Shown here one piece after another: positions 19,044-30,104 of a stretch of DNA of 64,000 nt. Numbering within the stretch: position 1 is the first letter of the stretch; each line of letters begins with the position of its first letter. Position numbers and translations under genes: made by a program. The stretch lies in the NCBI GenBank assembly GCA_963753135.1, contig CAVWBA010000001.1, positions 248,001-312,000 on the forward strand. Direction: 5' to 3'. The notes under the pieces were generated by a model that was not told the origin of the DNA, ran no database searches, and saw only the letters and a list, made by a program, of their open reading frames with translations. The stretch comes from Roseiarcus sp963753135 (GTDB lineage: Bacteria; Pseudomonadota; Alphaproteobacteria; Rhizobiales; Beijerinckiaceae).

Positions 19044-19389
19044 CGCGCCGCGCTCAGGGCGGGCCTGGCATGGACCGCGAGCACGATCGCGGCGCCAATT
19101 CCGATCCGGGCTCGCGAAGACGCGCCGGTAAAAAATCGGCATGGTCGAGCCCTCACGGGGGTCTATGCGGCCTCATTTGCCGCGACTGAACGGACGAGAA
19201 GAGCTAATCCGTAAAGTCAAAGGGGCCAACAGTGCAGACGCGACGGCGACGCGTTTCTACAGCAGGCTCGGCGAGAGTTGACAAAGTGAATGCTGTCCCT
19301 CCGCGATCGCCAACGAGCGACCCGATCGCGCCTTGTCGTCGACGCTGATCTTCGCCATACTTATTCTTGAGTTCGCGCGGAAGCTCGAG
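19044..19389. other. Intergenic region with no supported gene
   Basis: About 350 bp between the right arm of the split repeat and the truncated regulator. It contains only short frames without family resemblance, and no clear repeat or promoter was found. Confidence 0.5.
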
Positions 19390-19866
19390 ATGCCGGCAGC
19401 GCCGAGTAGCCAGCCAACGGTGATCGTTATAGATGATGATCCGGGGATGCGAGAGTCAATTGGCGGCCTCGTTCGATCGGTTGGCTTTCAGACAACGATG
19501 CTGGCGTCTGTGGACGAATTTCGCCAATCCGGCCGTCCGAGCGGACCTTCTTGCCTCGTCCTTGACGTTCGGCTGCCGGGGCAAAGCGGGCTTGATCTTC
19601 AACGAGAGCTTGCTGCAAGCCGGATCCAACTTCCGATCGTCTTTATAACTGGGCATGGCGACATACCCATGTCGGTACAGGCAATGAAAGGGGGGGCGGT
19701 TGAGTTTCTGACCAAGCCCTTTAGGGACCAGGATCTGCTGGACGCAATCCAACTTGGCCTCGAGCGCGATCGGGCTCGCCTCGAAGACGAGAAATCAATT
19801 GCAGTTTTACGTACGCGTTATGAGTTCCTGACCGCACGGGAACGCGAGGTTGTTGATTTCCAATGA
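19390..19866 (+). pseudogene. FixJ-type response regulator, output domain removed by IS3 fragment
   Basis: 158 residues remain of an expected 200-210. The receiver domain is complete: acidic cluster VIVIDDDPGMRESI, phosphoacceptor in CLVLDVRLPGQSG, VFITGHGDIPMSVQAMKGGA and the Lys in LTKPFRDQDLLDAI. The linker runs to FLTAREREVVDF, where the LuxR/GerE DNA-binding domain should begin. There the IS3 terminus (TGAGAACTGACCC, from 19864) starts, and its TGA is the stop codon. No helix-turn-helix remnant was found beyond the element. The start at 19390 is chosen because the receiver fold begins about ten residues later. Confidence 0.85.
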
Positions 19867-20717
19867 GAACTGACCCAAGCATGGAGTGGGCCCCTGGGGG
19901 CGGACAGGGATCAGGCCGCTGATTTGACTGTCTGCCGGGCGTGGTGGTCCTCGAACTGTTTGGGGCTCAGATAGCCGAGGGCTGAGTGGAGCCTGCGGCT
20001 GTTGTAGACTTGGTTGATGAAGCGTGGAAGGTCTTCTGCGACGTGGCTGACGGTCTCGTAGGCCATTGGATAGACCGCTTCGACCTTCAGCGTCTTCATG
20101 AAGCTTTCCGCTTTGGCGTTATCGTAGGGATTGCCGCGCCGGCCCATCGAGCCGACGAGGCCATGGCTGTCGAGGGCCTGCCGATAGGCTTGCGCGGCAT
20201 ATTGCGAGCCGCGATCCGAGTGATGAAGGCAGCCGGCCGGCGGTCTGCGGTCCTCGATTGCAGCGTTCAGAGCCGCGAGCGTCAGCCGGACATCGATGGA
20301 TCGGCTGATGGCGTAGCCGACGACGCGGCGCGACCAGGCGTCGAGAATCACGGCGACATAAACGAAGCCCGTCGTGACAGCGACGTAGGTGATGTCGGCG
20401 ACCCAGAGCTGATTGGCGCCGTTGACGACCCTGTCCTTGGCCAGATTGCGGAAGATCGGATGGTCGTGGTCGCTGCTCGTCGTCGCCACATATCGCCGAC
20501 GCATGCGTGGCTGGAGATCGTGTTCGCGCATGAGGCGCTTGACCTTCTTGTGATTGACCACGAGGCCTTGCTGGCGAAGGGCGGCCTGCATGCGTCGCCA
20601 ACCGTAGCGTTCGAACGCGTCGCGGATCGCGCTCATCGCCTCGACGATGGCTGTGTCATCGGGCGCCCATAGGCGCGTCATAGTAGGCCGAGCTAGCGCG
20701 CCCGTCGTCGACCTCAA
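19864..20717 (-). mobile_element. IS3-family element, one-ended fragment
   Basis: The left terminus TGAGAACTGACCCAAGCA has the TG end usual for IS3. The orfB transposase region is present, but orfA and the other terminus are missing: beyond about 20690 the similarity to transposase stops and no matching inverted repeat is seen. No target duplication can be defined. The element is a relic left by a deletion. Confidence 0.8.
19911..20717 (-). pseudogene. IS3-family transposase OrfB, 5' truncated
   Basis: Reads 268 residues. Real transposase sequence begins near MTRLWAPDDTAIVEAMSAI (about 20680). The helix AFERYGWRRMQAALRQQGL and the catalytic triad are intact: D in WVADITYVAV, D in HHSDRGSQYAA, E in NAKAESFMKTLK, then YNSRRLHSALGYLSP at the C-terminus. 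orfA, which supplies DNA binding and the frameshift window, is absent, so the protein should not be made in active form. Confidence 0.85.
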
Positions 20718-20902
20718 GGGATTGGGACCGACCAGAGGAACTACCCGGTTACGCCAGCGAACAAACTAGCGAGCGCGCCGGAGAAAGCGCGCACCTTCGC
20801 CGCCGACGTCGGATATCAAACCAGGGTCCTTACTTGGGCAGCGATGGCGCAACGGGGGAGCGGAATGTTGCGCGTTCCAACTCTCGAATAGACGCCATTC
20901 GG

Positions 20903-21297
20903 CTATAGGGGTGTGCCCAGACCGACAGTAATTCCCTGGCCAACCTCAATCACCATCGCCTGGATGAAGTCGGGGGCGAGCATTCGCGCGCAAGCCTTAC
21001 CGTCGGAGACGAGCGCGAGCATCACTGAGCCGCCCGAATTGTCCATGACCGCGCGATCGCCGGGAGGAAGCGTGTGAAACTGGCGGAATCGCAACGTAAA
21101 GTGCTCGCACGAATTGGAACTGCTCCGTCGTGAGGTCCCTCACGGTAGACACCGCCCGGATCGCGGACATCGGCACGCACTCAGGCGCGTCCGGATTGAG
21201 CCATTTATCGAAAGCGCCGGGGGTCGTCGGCTGCGAAAGCGGAAGCGGACGAAGCAAGGCAACCCACTGCGAGCGCTGCGGCGATGAAACGACTCAT
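20903..21297 (-). pseudogene. Small secreted protein, two frameshifts
   Basis: Not covered by one open frame. On the minus strand AGGAGA precedes ATG at 21297. A signal peptide MSRFIAAALAVGCLASSASA is followed by FAADD. One extra base near 21225 leads to PGAFDKWLNPDAPECVPMSA and LTTEQFQFVRALYVAIPP; another near 21060 leads to QFHTLPPGDRAVMDNSGG, then DGKACARMLAPDFIQAMVIE and the end GLGTPL. The corrected product is about 130 residues, periplasmic. The family is not recognised. Two Cys (in APECVP and GKACARM) could form a disulfide. Confidence 0.6.
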
Positions 21298-22336
21298 GAT
21301 GTTCTCCTTTGGATAGAAGCACACGCCAATTGGCAGCTCTGGGTCCCACCTTCGAGCCAAGAACTACTCGGATGTCAGCTTACCCGCGCCGCTCGCCGTA
21401 TTGTATTAAGCTTGGAGATTGCCAGTGCATCTGAGGAGATCACGGCTATAAACCCTTGGTCCTGAACTATAATACGTTGGTTCAACCGTGGGCGCGGGCC
21501 GCGATCCGGTCGACTTTCTGGTTCGAGCCGTTGCTTCAACACACGGTCGGGCACTTCCAATACGTCCGCCCAAGCGTCGTTACGAACTCCATCCGGTCTC
21601 CTTCGCCGAACGCGTGCATGGAAGCCCCGCGACCATCCCAGACATTGACGCGCCCCCAATCCTTCGGTCTTTCGGGGCAAGACGGCTCATCCCGAAAAAT
21701 AGTGAAAATGAATCGAATTCTTGGAATCACATTCGTACATCGTCGCGCTTTCCGCATCGCGCGGCGGCGATTGGTCAAAACCTCGCAGGTTCGCGGCGAA
21801 AATAGATCTCCGACGCACGAACGAAAACGAAAGAAAAGTAGAACCGCGGTGTGCAATCCTTGCACACGAGCTTCTATAAAGGGGTGAAAACTATCGACTT
21901 TCCGTCCAGTCCATCATCGCGCCGGCGCGGGCACGACGACGCGTCGGCGGTGAGATACCCTGGACCCCTTGCTACCCCATTGCTGAAATATTCTTGCTCG
22001 AAAAAACTACCGTGAATACAGTTCACCAGACGTCGCGATATTGTGAATGAAAATCACAAGGTGAGTTCGAAACGTCGGCCTGATCTGTTCAAGTTGACGA
22101 CACTCGCCGGCTTCGCGCAGATCCCATTTCGGCCTATATGGCTTAGAGCGCCTTCATGGCCCTGCACGTGCGCGGCAAGCCGCGTTGAGCAATGTCGGTC
22201 GATGCCGCTTATAGCCCTCGACCCGCCGTCCGCACGCTAGAGCAAGTCTTTGCACTACTCCGCCGGGGACCCTCTTCCAACGCACTCTGACTATCGCTTC
22301 CTGTCGTCCTCGATTCCAACATCGAAGGCCAAGAGA
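21298..22336. other. Long non-coding stretch
   Basis: About 1 kb with no frame that resembles a known family. Base composition is less GC-rich than in the flanking genes. The only structure noted is a perfect 8-bp inverted repeat at 21849-21867. It probably belongs to the foreign segment carried with the integrase. Confidence 0.5.
21849..21867. promoter_or_regulatory. Perfect inverted repeat, operator-like
   Basis: GTGTGCAA and TTGCACAC separated by TCC. The arms are perfect and short-spaced, the shape of a dimeric repressor site. There is no adjacent gene that explains it, so assignment is open. Confidence 0.35.
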
Positions 22337-22609
22337 ATGAGTAGAACCGAGAGCACGCTGAGCAAGCGCACCATTCGACGACATCAACTACGCGAGATGG
22401 TTCCGCTCGCCGACACCACAATCTACGAGATAGAGCAGCGAGGCGAGTTTCCCCGGCGCTTTTACCTCACCACTCGATGCGTCGTGTGGGATCTCGCCGA
22501 GGTGGAAGCCTGGATCGAGGCTCGGCGTCACGTGTCGAAGACAAAGTCCTTAAAGCTGGCTCCTTCGCCCGATGTGCATCTCCGCAAGCCTCGACCCGTC
22601 AAACGCTAG
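22337..22609 (+). CDS. AlpA-family phage regulator / excisionase-like protein
   Basis: 90 residues from ATG 22337. A MerR-like winged helix of the AlpA type: RRHQLREMVPLADTTIYEIE then RGEFPRRFYLTTRCVVWDL and EVEAWIEARR. AlpA proteins regulate integrase or act as excisionase in phage satellites and islands. The 3' end overlaps that of the integrase gene by 11 bp on the opposite strand. The start is chosen at the ATG closest to the fold; longer frames upstream have no resemblance. Confidence 0.85.
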   Translation: MSRTESTLSKRTIRRHQLREMVPLADTTIYEIEQRGEFPRRFYLTTRCVVWDLAEVEAWIEARRHVSKTKSLKLAPSPDVHLRKPRPVKR

Positions 22610-23855
22610 GATCAGGCACGAGTAGGTCCATCGACTGCGGATAGAGAGTGGGCGTGTATTTCTGGCCCGCGACCCATGCGTCGACCAAATCGGCCCACTC
22701 CTGCATCATGTGGCGCCGCTGATGCTCGTATTCTGCCTTGTTATAAATTCCGCGTGACGATCGACCGTCCTCATGCGCGAGGCATTTCTCGATCCAGTCG
22801 CTATTAAAGCCCAGCTCGTTCAAAAGCGTCGAGCCGGTCCTGCGGAGGTCGTGGACAGTGAAGGGCTCAAGTGGCAACCCCTCCTTCTTCGCACGCTCTA
22901 CGACCGCCGCCGTGATACGATTGAAGGTCGCCCGCGACATGGGAGCATCCGCGTCGTAGCGCGACGGCAGCACGTACCTTGAGTTTCCAGCACAGGTCTT
23001 CAGCGCGATTAGGATGTCGATCGTCTGTTGAGCCAAGTAGACGTTGTGCGACTTCGACCGCTTCATCCGTTCCTTAGGGATCGACCACACGGCATTTTCA
23101 AAGTCGACCTCATCCCACGTCGCATCCTGAAGCTCACTTTTGCGCACCATGGTGAGGAGAAAGAGCTTCATGCCGAGACGAATCGTCGGCAGCGTCGGAA
23201 TGTGCTCGATCTGTCGCAACATGATACGTATCTCCGACGGCGACAGGGAGCGATCCTTGGGAACGAACGTCGCGATCGATGCAGGACCGACCTCATCCGC
23301 CGGGTTGTCGACCTTCTCACCATGAAGAATTGCGAACGCATAGACGAGCTTGACGATGTCAGGGACGTGGACCGCGGTGGCGGGCGCACCTCGTTGCTTC
23401 ACCTTGGCGCATATCGAGCGCAGATCGTCGGGGCTGATCTCCGTTAGCAGCCGATTGCGGAAGACGGGGAGAATGTCGCGCTCGTAGATCGCGCGCCGCA
23501 TCGCCCTGGTGCTATCGGCCATCTTTGCCTCTTGCATCCAGCGCTCGCCGAACTCGCCGAAGCTCTTTGCCTCCTTGAGACGGCGCTTCTCCCGCTGCTT
23601 CTCGTGAGCGGGCGAGATGCCCTCGGAGATCATCCGCTTGGCGTCGACAAGGCGCTCGCGCGCGCGAGCAAGCGATAGCCCACCTGGACCATATCGACCG
23701 ATTGTCAGTGTCTCGCGTCTGCCGCTGAGGCGGTAATCGTAGCGGAACACGATCGCGCCCGCCGGCTGGATCACAACGTACATGCCGTCACGATCCACAA
23801 TCTTATACAACTTCTCTTTTGGTTTCAGTGATTTAAGGCCTGCGTCGGTCAGCAC
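22599..23855 (-). CDS. Tyrosine-type site-specific integrase
   Basis: 418 residues. The N-terminal arm-binding domain (DUF4102 type) shows LKPKEKLYKIVDRDGMYVVI and GRRETLTIGRYGPGGLSLA. A SAM-like core-binding domain covers about 95-190. The catalytic domain has R in TMVRKSELQDATW, HDLRRTG (H-x-x-R), H in KCLAHEDGRS and nucleophile Y in RGIYNKAEY. It is the island integrase type that commonly uses tRNA or guaA 3' ends. It is transcribed away from guaA, whose 3' end lies 320 bp upstream of the integrase start, with an array of ATACCGTC motifs between. Confidence 0.93.
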   Translation of the reverse strand: MLTDAGLKSLKPKEKLYKIVDRDGMYVVIQPAGAIVFRYDYRLSGRRETLTIGRYGPGGLSLARARERLVDAKRMISEGISPAHEKQREKRRLKEAKSFGEFGERWMQEAKMADSTRAMRRAIYERDILPVFRNRLLTEISPDDLRSICAKVKQRGAPATAVHVPDIVKLVYAFAILHGEKVDNPADEVGPASIATFVPKDRSLSPSEIRIMLRQIEHIPTLPTIRLGMKLFLLTMVRKSELQDATWDEVDFENAVWSIPKERMKRSKSHNVYLAQQTIDILIALKTCAGNSRYVLPSRYDADAPMSRATFNRITAAVVERAKKEGLPLEPFTVHDLRRTGSTLLNELGFNSDWIEKCLAHEDGRSSRGIYNKAEYEHQRRHMMQEWADLVDAWVAGQKYTPTLYPQSMDLLVPDPSV

Positions 23856-23900
23856 CCTATCCTCCAGATCGGTTGATTTTCGGGGAGAGAGCGCTCAATT

Positions 23901-24058
23901 ATACCGTCATGGCAAAACATCCGTTGCCGATCCGCAATTAAGTGTTATGCTGCAATAGCTTAACGACGAGTAATATACCGTCAGCGCTCTCTCAGCCTTG
24001 ACGGTATAGCGGTTTCGGGAACCGATCAAGAGTTGGCCATACCGTCCGCCATACCGTC
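23901..24058. repeat. Five ATACCGTC motifs between integrase and guaA
   Basis: ATACCGTC occurs at 23901-23908, 23975-23982, 24039-24046 and 24051-24058, and inverted at 24000-24007. Iterated octamers upstream of an integrase and next to its attachment locus are the pattern of integrase arm-type sites or of a regulator binding array. No other cluster of the motif was seen in the window. Confidence 0.75.
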
Positions 24059-24174
24059 ATTCCGAACACTTGCCCTCGGATACTAACCGAAAGATGCAGA
24101 ATGGATTATCTTGTTATTTCAATATATTGAGTCGCAGCGTGGCGCAGTTTTGGATAGTCTCGGATGGGCCTGAA

Positions 24175-25749
<1,575 letters not shown>

Positions 25750-25867
25750 GTGGCGGATGAGAGGCGCTCGCGCAACTCTTCCTCCTCAAGGTCTTACGCC
25801 CGTGACCTCCCTTGCTTTGACAACCACAGCGCGAGTTCAGTGAAAGCAAATAAAAATAAAAACAGGC

Positions 25868-25893
25868 GGAAATCCTTTGATTTCCTTTTTTTT
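25868..25893 (+). terminator. Terminator-like hairpin with T run
   Basis: GGAAATC (25868-25874), loop CTTT, GATTTCC (25879-25885), then eight T. This is a textbook intrinsic terminator shape on the plus strand, but no plus-strand gene precedes it. On the minus strand the hairpin is also followed by a T-rich tract. It forms the left part of repeat copy B. Confidence 0.5.
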
Positions 25894-25954
25894 ATTTTTC
25901 CAAAATCGGGACTTTTCAAAGGGTTATGAGCGAAAAAACAAAAAAATTCAGCTC
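25870..25954 (+). repeat. AT-rich intergenic repeat, copy B
   Basis: Holds GATTTCCTT, then TATTTTTCC, GGGACTTTTCAAAGGGTTAT, GAGCGAAAAAA and AAAAAAATT. It shares its right part with copy A (8751-8810, opposite strand) and its left and central part with copy C (39497-39561). Confidence 0.7.
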
Positions 25955-26335
25955 CGTCTCAACTCGCATCCGAGGTTGTGAGCGGGAGCGTTGCGAAGGC
26001 AGGTGTGACTCCTTTCGCCCGGGCCGCAGGCCTCTGGGGGTAAGCGCGTACTGCTACTAAGAAAATGCGTAACATAAATTTCTGAATTTGTCAATTCAAT
26101 ACTGCATTTTGCTTGGCTTGGCCGGCCGGGCTAATTCCATTCGCCGTCGCGAAGACCGGCGTGGATCGTCACCTTCGACAAGCTCGGGCAAACCTTCGAG
26201 CCGGCGGCGCGATCGTCCCGGAATGAGCGAGCGGACGCTTGAAAGGAGCGCCCGGAACCGCACTCAATTCGACTCAATCCGCAGAGCTCAGGATCAAAAC
26301 CCCTATCGCCCCTTTGTCCGCTTTGGGTGCAGGCT

Positions 26336-27920
26336 GTGTGAAAACGTCGGTTGAGTTAGAATCTTGACGCATTGAGTTCGGGGTTCTTGATGAAGCGCTT
26401 TGTCGAGGGTGAGGATCGGCGCCAGGGCGTTTTGCTTCCGGAGTATCTCGACGACTTTGTAGCTGAGGAGAACCAGGTCCGAGTCATCGAGGCGTTCGTC
26501 GACGAGCTGGATTTGCGGAGGCTGGGGTTTGAGGGGGTGGTCCCGGAGGCGACGGGCCGTCCCGCCTACCATCCGCCACGATTCTGAAGATCTACGTTTA
26601 CGGCTACGTCAACCAAATCGCTTCGAGCCGGCGGCTTGAGCGGGAAGCCCGACGCAATGTCGAGCTGATGTGGCTGACTGGACGGCTTGCGCCGGACTTC
26701 AAGACGATCGCGGACTTCAGAAAAGACAACGGCGCAGCGATCCGCGCGACGTGCCGGCAATTCGTGGCGCTTTGCCGAAAGGTGAACTTGTTCACTCAGG
26801 CGATGGTGGCGATCGACGGCAGCCGGTTCAAGGCCGTCAATTCCCGCGACAGGTCCTTCTCGCGCGGCTCGATAAAGCGCCGCATGGAGCAAGTTGAGGC
26901 GAGCATCGAGCGCTATCTATCGGCGCTGGAGACGGCGGACCGTCAGGAAGGCGAGTTGGCGGAAGCCAAGTCGGCGCGGCTGAAGGACAAGATCGCTTCG
27001 CTGCGAGAGCAGATGCGCAAGTATAAGGCGCTGGAAGTCGCCGTGCACGCCGCGCCGGACAAGCAGATTTCGCTGACTGATCGGGATGCGCGATCCATGG
27101 CGACGAGCGGCAAGGACACGGGGCTGGTCGGCTACAATGTGCAGGCCGTTGTCGACGCCAAGCATCACCTGATCGTCGCGCACGAGGTCACCAATATCGG
27201 CAATGATCGCAGCCAGCTCTCGGCGATGGCGAAGCAGGCGCAAGAGGCGATGGGCGCGCGTGAACTGACGGCGATCGCCGATCGCGGCTACTTCAAAGGC
27301 GAGGAGATCCTAGCCTGTGAGGCGGCGGGCGTGACGCCCATCGTGCCAAAGCCGCTGACCTCTGGCGCCAAGGCGGACGGCCGGTTCGGCAAGCAGGATT
27401 TCGTCTACGATCCCCAGGAGGACGCCTATCGTTGTCCTGGCGGGGAGAAGCTGACGCGGCGGTTCACCACCGTCGAAGCCGGCCTCACGCTGCACGCGTA
27501 CTGGACGACGAAATGCGCCCCCTGCGCGCTCAAATCGAAATGCACGCCTTCAAAGGAGCGGCGCGTCAAGCGTTGGGAACACGAAGCCGTCCTCGACACG
27601 ATGCAGGAGCGGTTGGACCGTGCGCCCCAGAGCATGCGCATCCGACGCCAGACCGCAGAACATCCGTTCGGAACCATCAAGGCCTGGATGGGCGCCACCC
27701 ACTTCCGGCTACGCACCCTTGAAAAGGTCAGCGCCGAGATGAGCCTTCACGTTCTCGCCTACAATCTGAAGCGGATGATCGCCATCCTCGGGACGCAGCC
27801 GCTCATCCAGGCGATCAGGGCCGCCTGAGCCCCTCATCGTACAAACCCAGACCGCCGGCAAACCCTACTGCGCTTTCTTAGCCGCTCCAGCACAGCGTCC
27901 CAAAAACTGCGTTTTCGCAC
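26336..27920 (+). mobile_element. IS1182-family insertion sequence
   Basis: Termini by inverted repeat: left GTGTGAAAACGTCGGTT from 26336, right read inward GTGCGAAAACGCAGTTT ending at 27920. Length about 1585 bp, normal for IS1182. No clear target duplication is visible. It carries one transposase gene with a frameshift. Confidence 0.75.
26390..27828 (+). pseudogene. IS1182-family transposase, frameshifted
   Basis: N-terminal part (MKRFVEGEDRRQGVLLPEYL to GRPAYHP) is in one frame. Near 26578 a net loss of one base (or gain of two) moves to the frame with ILKIYVYGYVNQIASSRRLE and the rest. DDE residues: D in AMVAIDGSRFKAV, D in LTAIADRGYFKGEE, E in TAEHPFGTIKAWMG. A coiled-coil insertion (about residues 140-190) and a Cys-rich stretch (TKCAPCALKSKC) are normal for this family. 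Corrected length about 480. Confidence 0.88.
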
Positions 27921-28164
27921 GGCCTCGGCGGAGAGCGGACAAGGCACAACCGACCGGCGACGTCCGGTGTCGACGTTACGCGGACCTTGCGGATCGCGGC
28001 CTTGAACGCCTCAATTGGGCGGAGAGGGACCGTTGGCGGACGCCGGGAATGGGGGATTGCAGGCGTACAACGCCCGTCACGGAAAGGTTTGACGTCTGCC
28101 CTGTTTGCAGGTTTGGCGGGGCAATCAGCTGCCCGCACGAGCCCAGTCGGAGACCTGCCGCTCA

Positions 28165-29055
28165 TCAGTCGCGCGATATGGACAGCCCCGCGAGAAGCGG
28201 AGCGTATGCGGCGAGCCGGCGGGATACAAACTCGGTGAAGAGCCGCACGCGCTTCGTCTTGCGTGTCTCCCCCTGCGTGAGAAGCCAGAGCGTTCCGTAC
28301 ATGTGCAGGTCGGTCCCCGGCACCCTAGCCAGCAAGGGGTCGGCATCGCCAACGAAGCAGGGCAGCGTCGTCATCCCGAGCCCTTGCCGTACAGCAACGA
28401 TCTGCGCCTCGCCGTCCGTGATCCTGAACGGCATCCCGGTGGCGCCGGCCTCGCAGGCCCAAGTCGGGACTCCATCACTGCTTATGACGATCCACCGGAT
28501 GGGATCGGGAGCGCCCGCGCGCCACGCGGCTAGTCGATCGCGGGACATGTAGACGCCGCCGAAGAGCTCCGGTCCCTTCAGGCCGTGAAGATTTAGCGGC
28601 AGGGTTTTGCGGTCGTAGACGACTCGGATCGCGACGTCGGCCTCTCGGTTGGTCAGATTCGCCAGCTCGCCGGACGACAAGATTTCCATTTCGATGTCCG
28701 GATGCAGACGCGCGAAATCGGCGAAGTCCGGCATGAGCAGGTGTGTCGCGAGGGTCGGCGCCAACGTCACTCGCAGAAGCCCGCGCACGCTCTGGTCGCG
28801 CCCGAAGATGCGCGTCTCCAGCTGGTGCGACGACGCTTCCATCTGGTCCGCGAACTCGAGGACCTCCTCGCCCGCGGCCGTCAGGCGGTAGCCCGAAGGC
28901 AGCTTTTCGAAGATGTGCACCCCGAGGCGTTCCTCGAGCTGGGCGATGCGTCGAAGCACGGTCGAGTGATTCACCCCGAGGCGATCGGAGGCGCCCCGCA
29001 CCGAGCCTCCGCGGGCGACGGCAAGAAAATAGCGAACGTCATCCCAGTCGATCAT
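28165..29055 (-). CDS. LysR-family transcriptional regulator
   Basis: 296 residues from ATG 29055. N-terminal winged HTH: WDDVRYFLAVARGGSVRGAS, then LGVNHSTVLRRIAQLEERLG. The effector-binding domain shows the usual LysR fold pattern (VRGLLRVTLAPTLATHLLMP, then READVAIRVV). It is divergent from the SDR gene at 29325, the usual layout for a LysR regulator controlling its neighbour. A longer frame upstream exists but the HTH starts immediately after the chosen Met. The ligand is unknown. Confidence 0.92.
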   Translation of the reverse strand: MIDWDDVRYFLAVARGGSVRGASDRLGVNHSTVLRRIAQLEERLGVHIFEKLPSGYRLTAAGEEVLEFADQMEASSHQLETRIFGRDQSVRGLLRVTLAPTLATHLLMPDFADFARLHPDIEMEILSSGELANLTNREADVAIRVVYDRKTLPLNLHGLKGPELFGGVYMSRDRLAAWRAGAPDPIRWIVISSDGVPTWACEAGATGMPFRITDGEAQIVAVRQGLGMTTLPCFVGDADPLLARVPGTDLHMYGTLWLLTQGETRKTKRVRLFTEFVSRRLAAYAPLLAGLSISRD

Positions 29056-29324
29056 GGTGCAATCTTGCGCCGCGCGGCGCGCGTTCCAAAGCCCGTATCT
29101 AATACATCGAACAGCATTATGGGCGGTCATCGTCGGTTGTGCCAACGATAGCGGCCCAATTCCGAACGGCCGGACACCGATCGTCGCGGCTGGCGTCAGT
29201 CGCCTAGCCGGATCGATTTCGCACCACCGATGTGCGCGCTTCCGCACTCAACAACTGACGCCGGCGGACCCATTTCGAGGCTCTCGGAGGCAGATTCTGT
29301 CCCGACACCACGAAAGGAGAAGTC

Positions 29325-30059
29325 ATGGGAAAGCTTGAGGGTAAGGTTGCAGTCGTCACGGGTGGAACGAGCGGCATGGCGCTGGCGAGCGCCAAGCTTT
29401 TCGTTGAAGAAGGGGCCTACGTTTTCATCACGGGTCGGAGGCAGGAAGCCCTTGACGAGGCCGTCAAGCTGATTGGCCGGAACGTGACAGGCGTGCGCGG
29501 CGACGCGGCCAATCTCGGCGACCTCGACCGTTTGTTCGACACGGTCAAGAGGGAAAAGGGCAGGATCGACGTCCTGTATGCGAGCGCCGGCATGGGCGAA
29601 GCCATCCCACTCGGCGAGATTACCGAGCAGCATTTCGATGCGACCTTCGGCCTCAATACGCGCGGCACGCTGTTCACGGTTCAGAAGGCCTTGCCGCTGT
29701 TCAACGATGGCGGATCGATCTTCATGACCGGGTCAGTTGCTTCGCTGAAGGGTTTTCCCGGTTACAGCGTGTATGCGGCGAGCAAGGCGGCGTTGCACGC
29801 ATTCGCACGCGGGTGGCTCAACGAGCTGAAGGGCCGGAATATTCGGGTGAACGTGCTGCACCCAGGGCCGATCGCCACACCGATGCAGGACCAAGTTCTC
29901 ACCGAGGAGGCGAAGCGGATGTTCGAATCCCTGATCCCGCGGGGAACGATGGGGCGTCCTGAGGAAATTGCGACGGCTGCGCTGTTTCTGGCTTCAGACG
30001 ATTCCAGCTTCGTGAATGGGCTGGAGTTGTCGGTCGATGGCGGCTTCTCGGCCATCTGA
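29325..30059 (+). CDS. SDR family oxidoreductase
   Basis: 244 residues. Motifs: TGGTSGMALASA (TGxxxGxG with Met-Ala at the third Gly position), NAG replaced by ASAGMGE, SVASLKG, Y-A-A-S-K (VYAASKAALHAF), and a C-terminal SVDGGFSAI. The ASAG variant occurs in several glucose dehydrogenase-like SDRs. AGGAG-like bases precede the ATG. It is probably regulated by the divergent LysR protein and co-transcribed with the SnoaL-like and methyltransferase genes downstream. Confidence 0.9.
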   Translation: MGKLEGKVAVVTGGTSGMALASAKLFVEEGAYVFITGRRQEALDEAVKLIGRNVTGVRGDAANLGDLDRLFDTVKREKGRIDVLYASAGMGEAIPLGEITEQHFDATFGLNTRGTLFTVQKALPLFNDGGSIFMTGSVASLKGFPGYSVYAASKAALHAFARGWLNELKGRNIRVNVLHPGPIATPMQDQVLTEEAKRMFESLIPRGTMGRPEEIATAALFLASDDSSFVNGLELSVDGGFSAI

Positions 30060-30104
30060 AAGGCCGTGGAATCAGTATCAACACGGATCGGAGGAAAGAT
30101 TCCC

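Larger units (their letters stand above)
25750..26335. other. Intergenic region upstream of guaA with AT-rich repeat
   Basis: About 590 bp holding guaA expression signals on the minus strand, an AT-rich block (25840-25950) with repeat copy B and a hairpin, and then sequence without features up to the IS1182 end. No gene is supported. Confidence 0.5.

Noticed and set aside
21375..21887. Several 100-140 codon frames in the gene-free kilobase
   Set aside because: No resemblance, poor starts, and they overlap each other on both strands.
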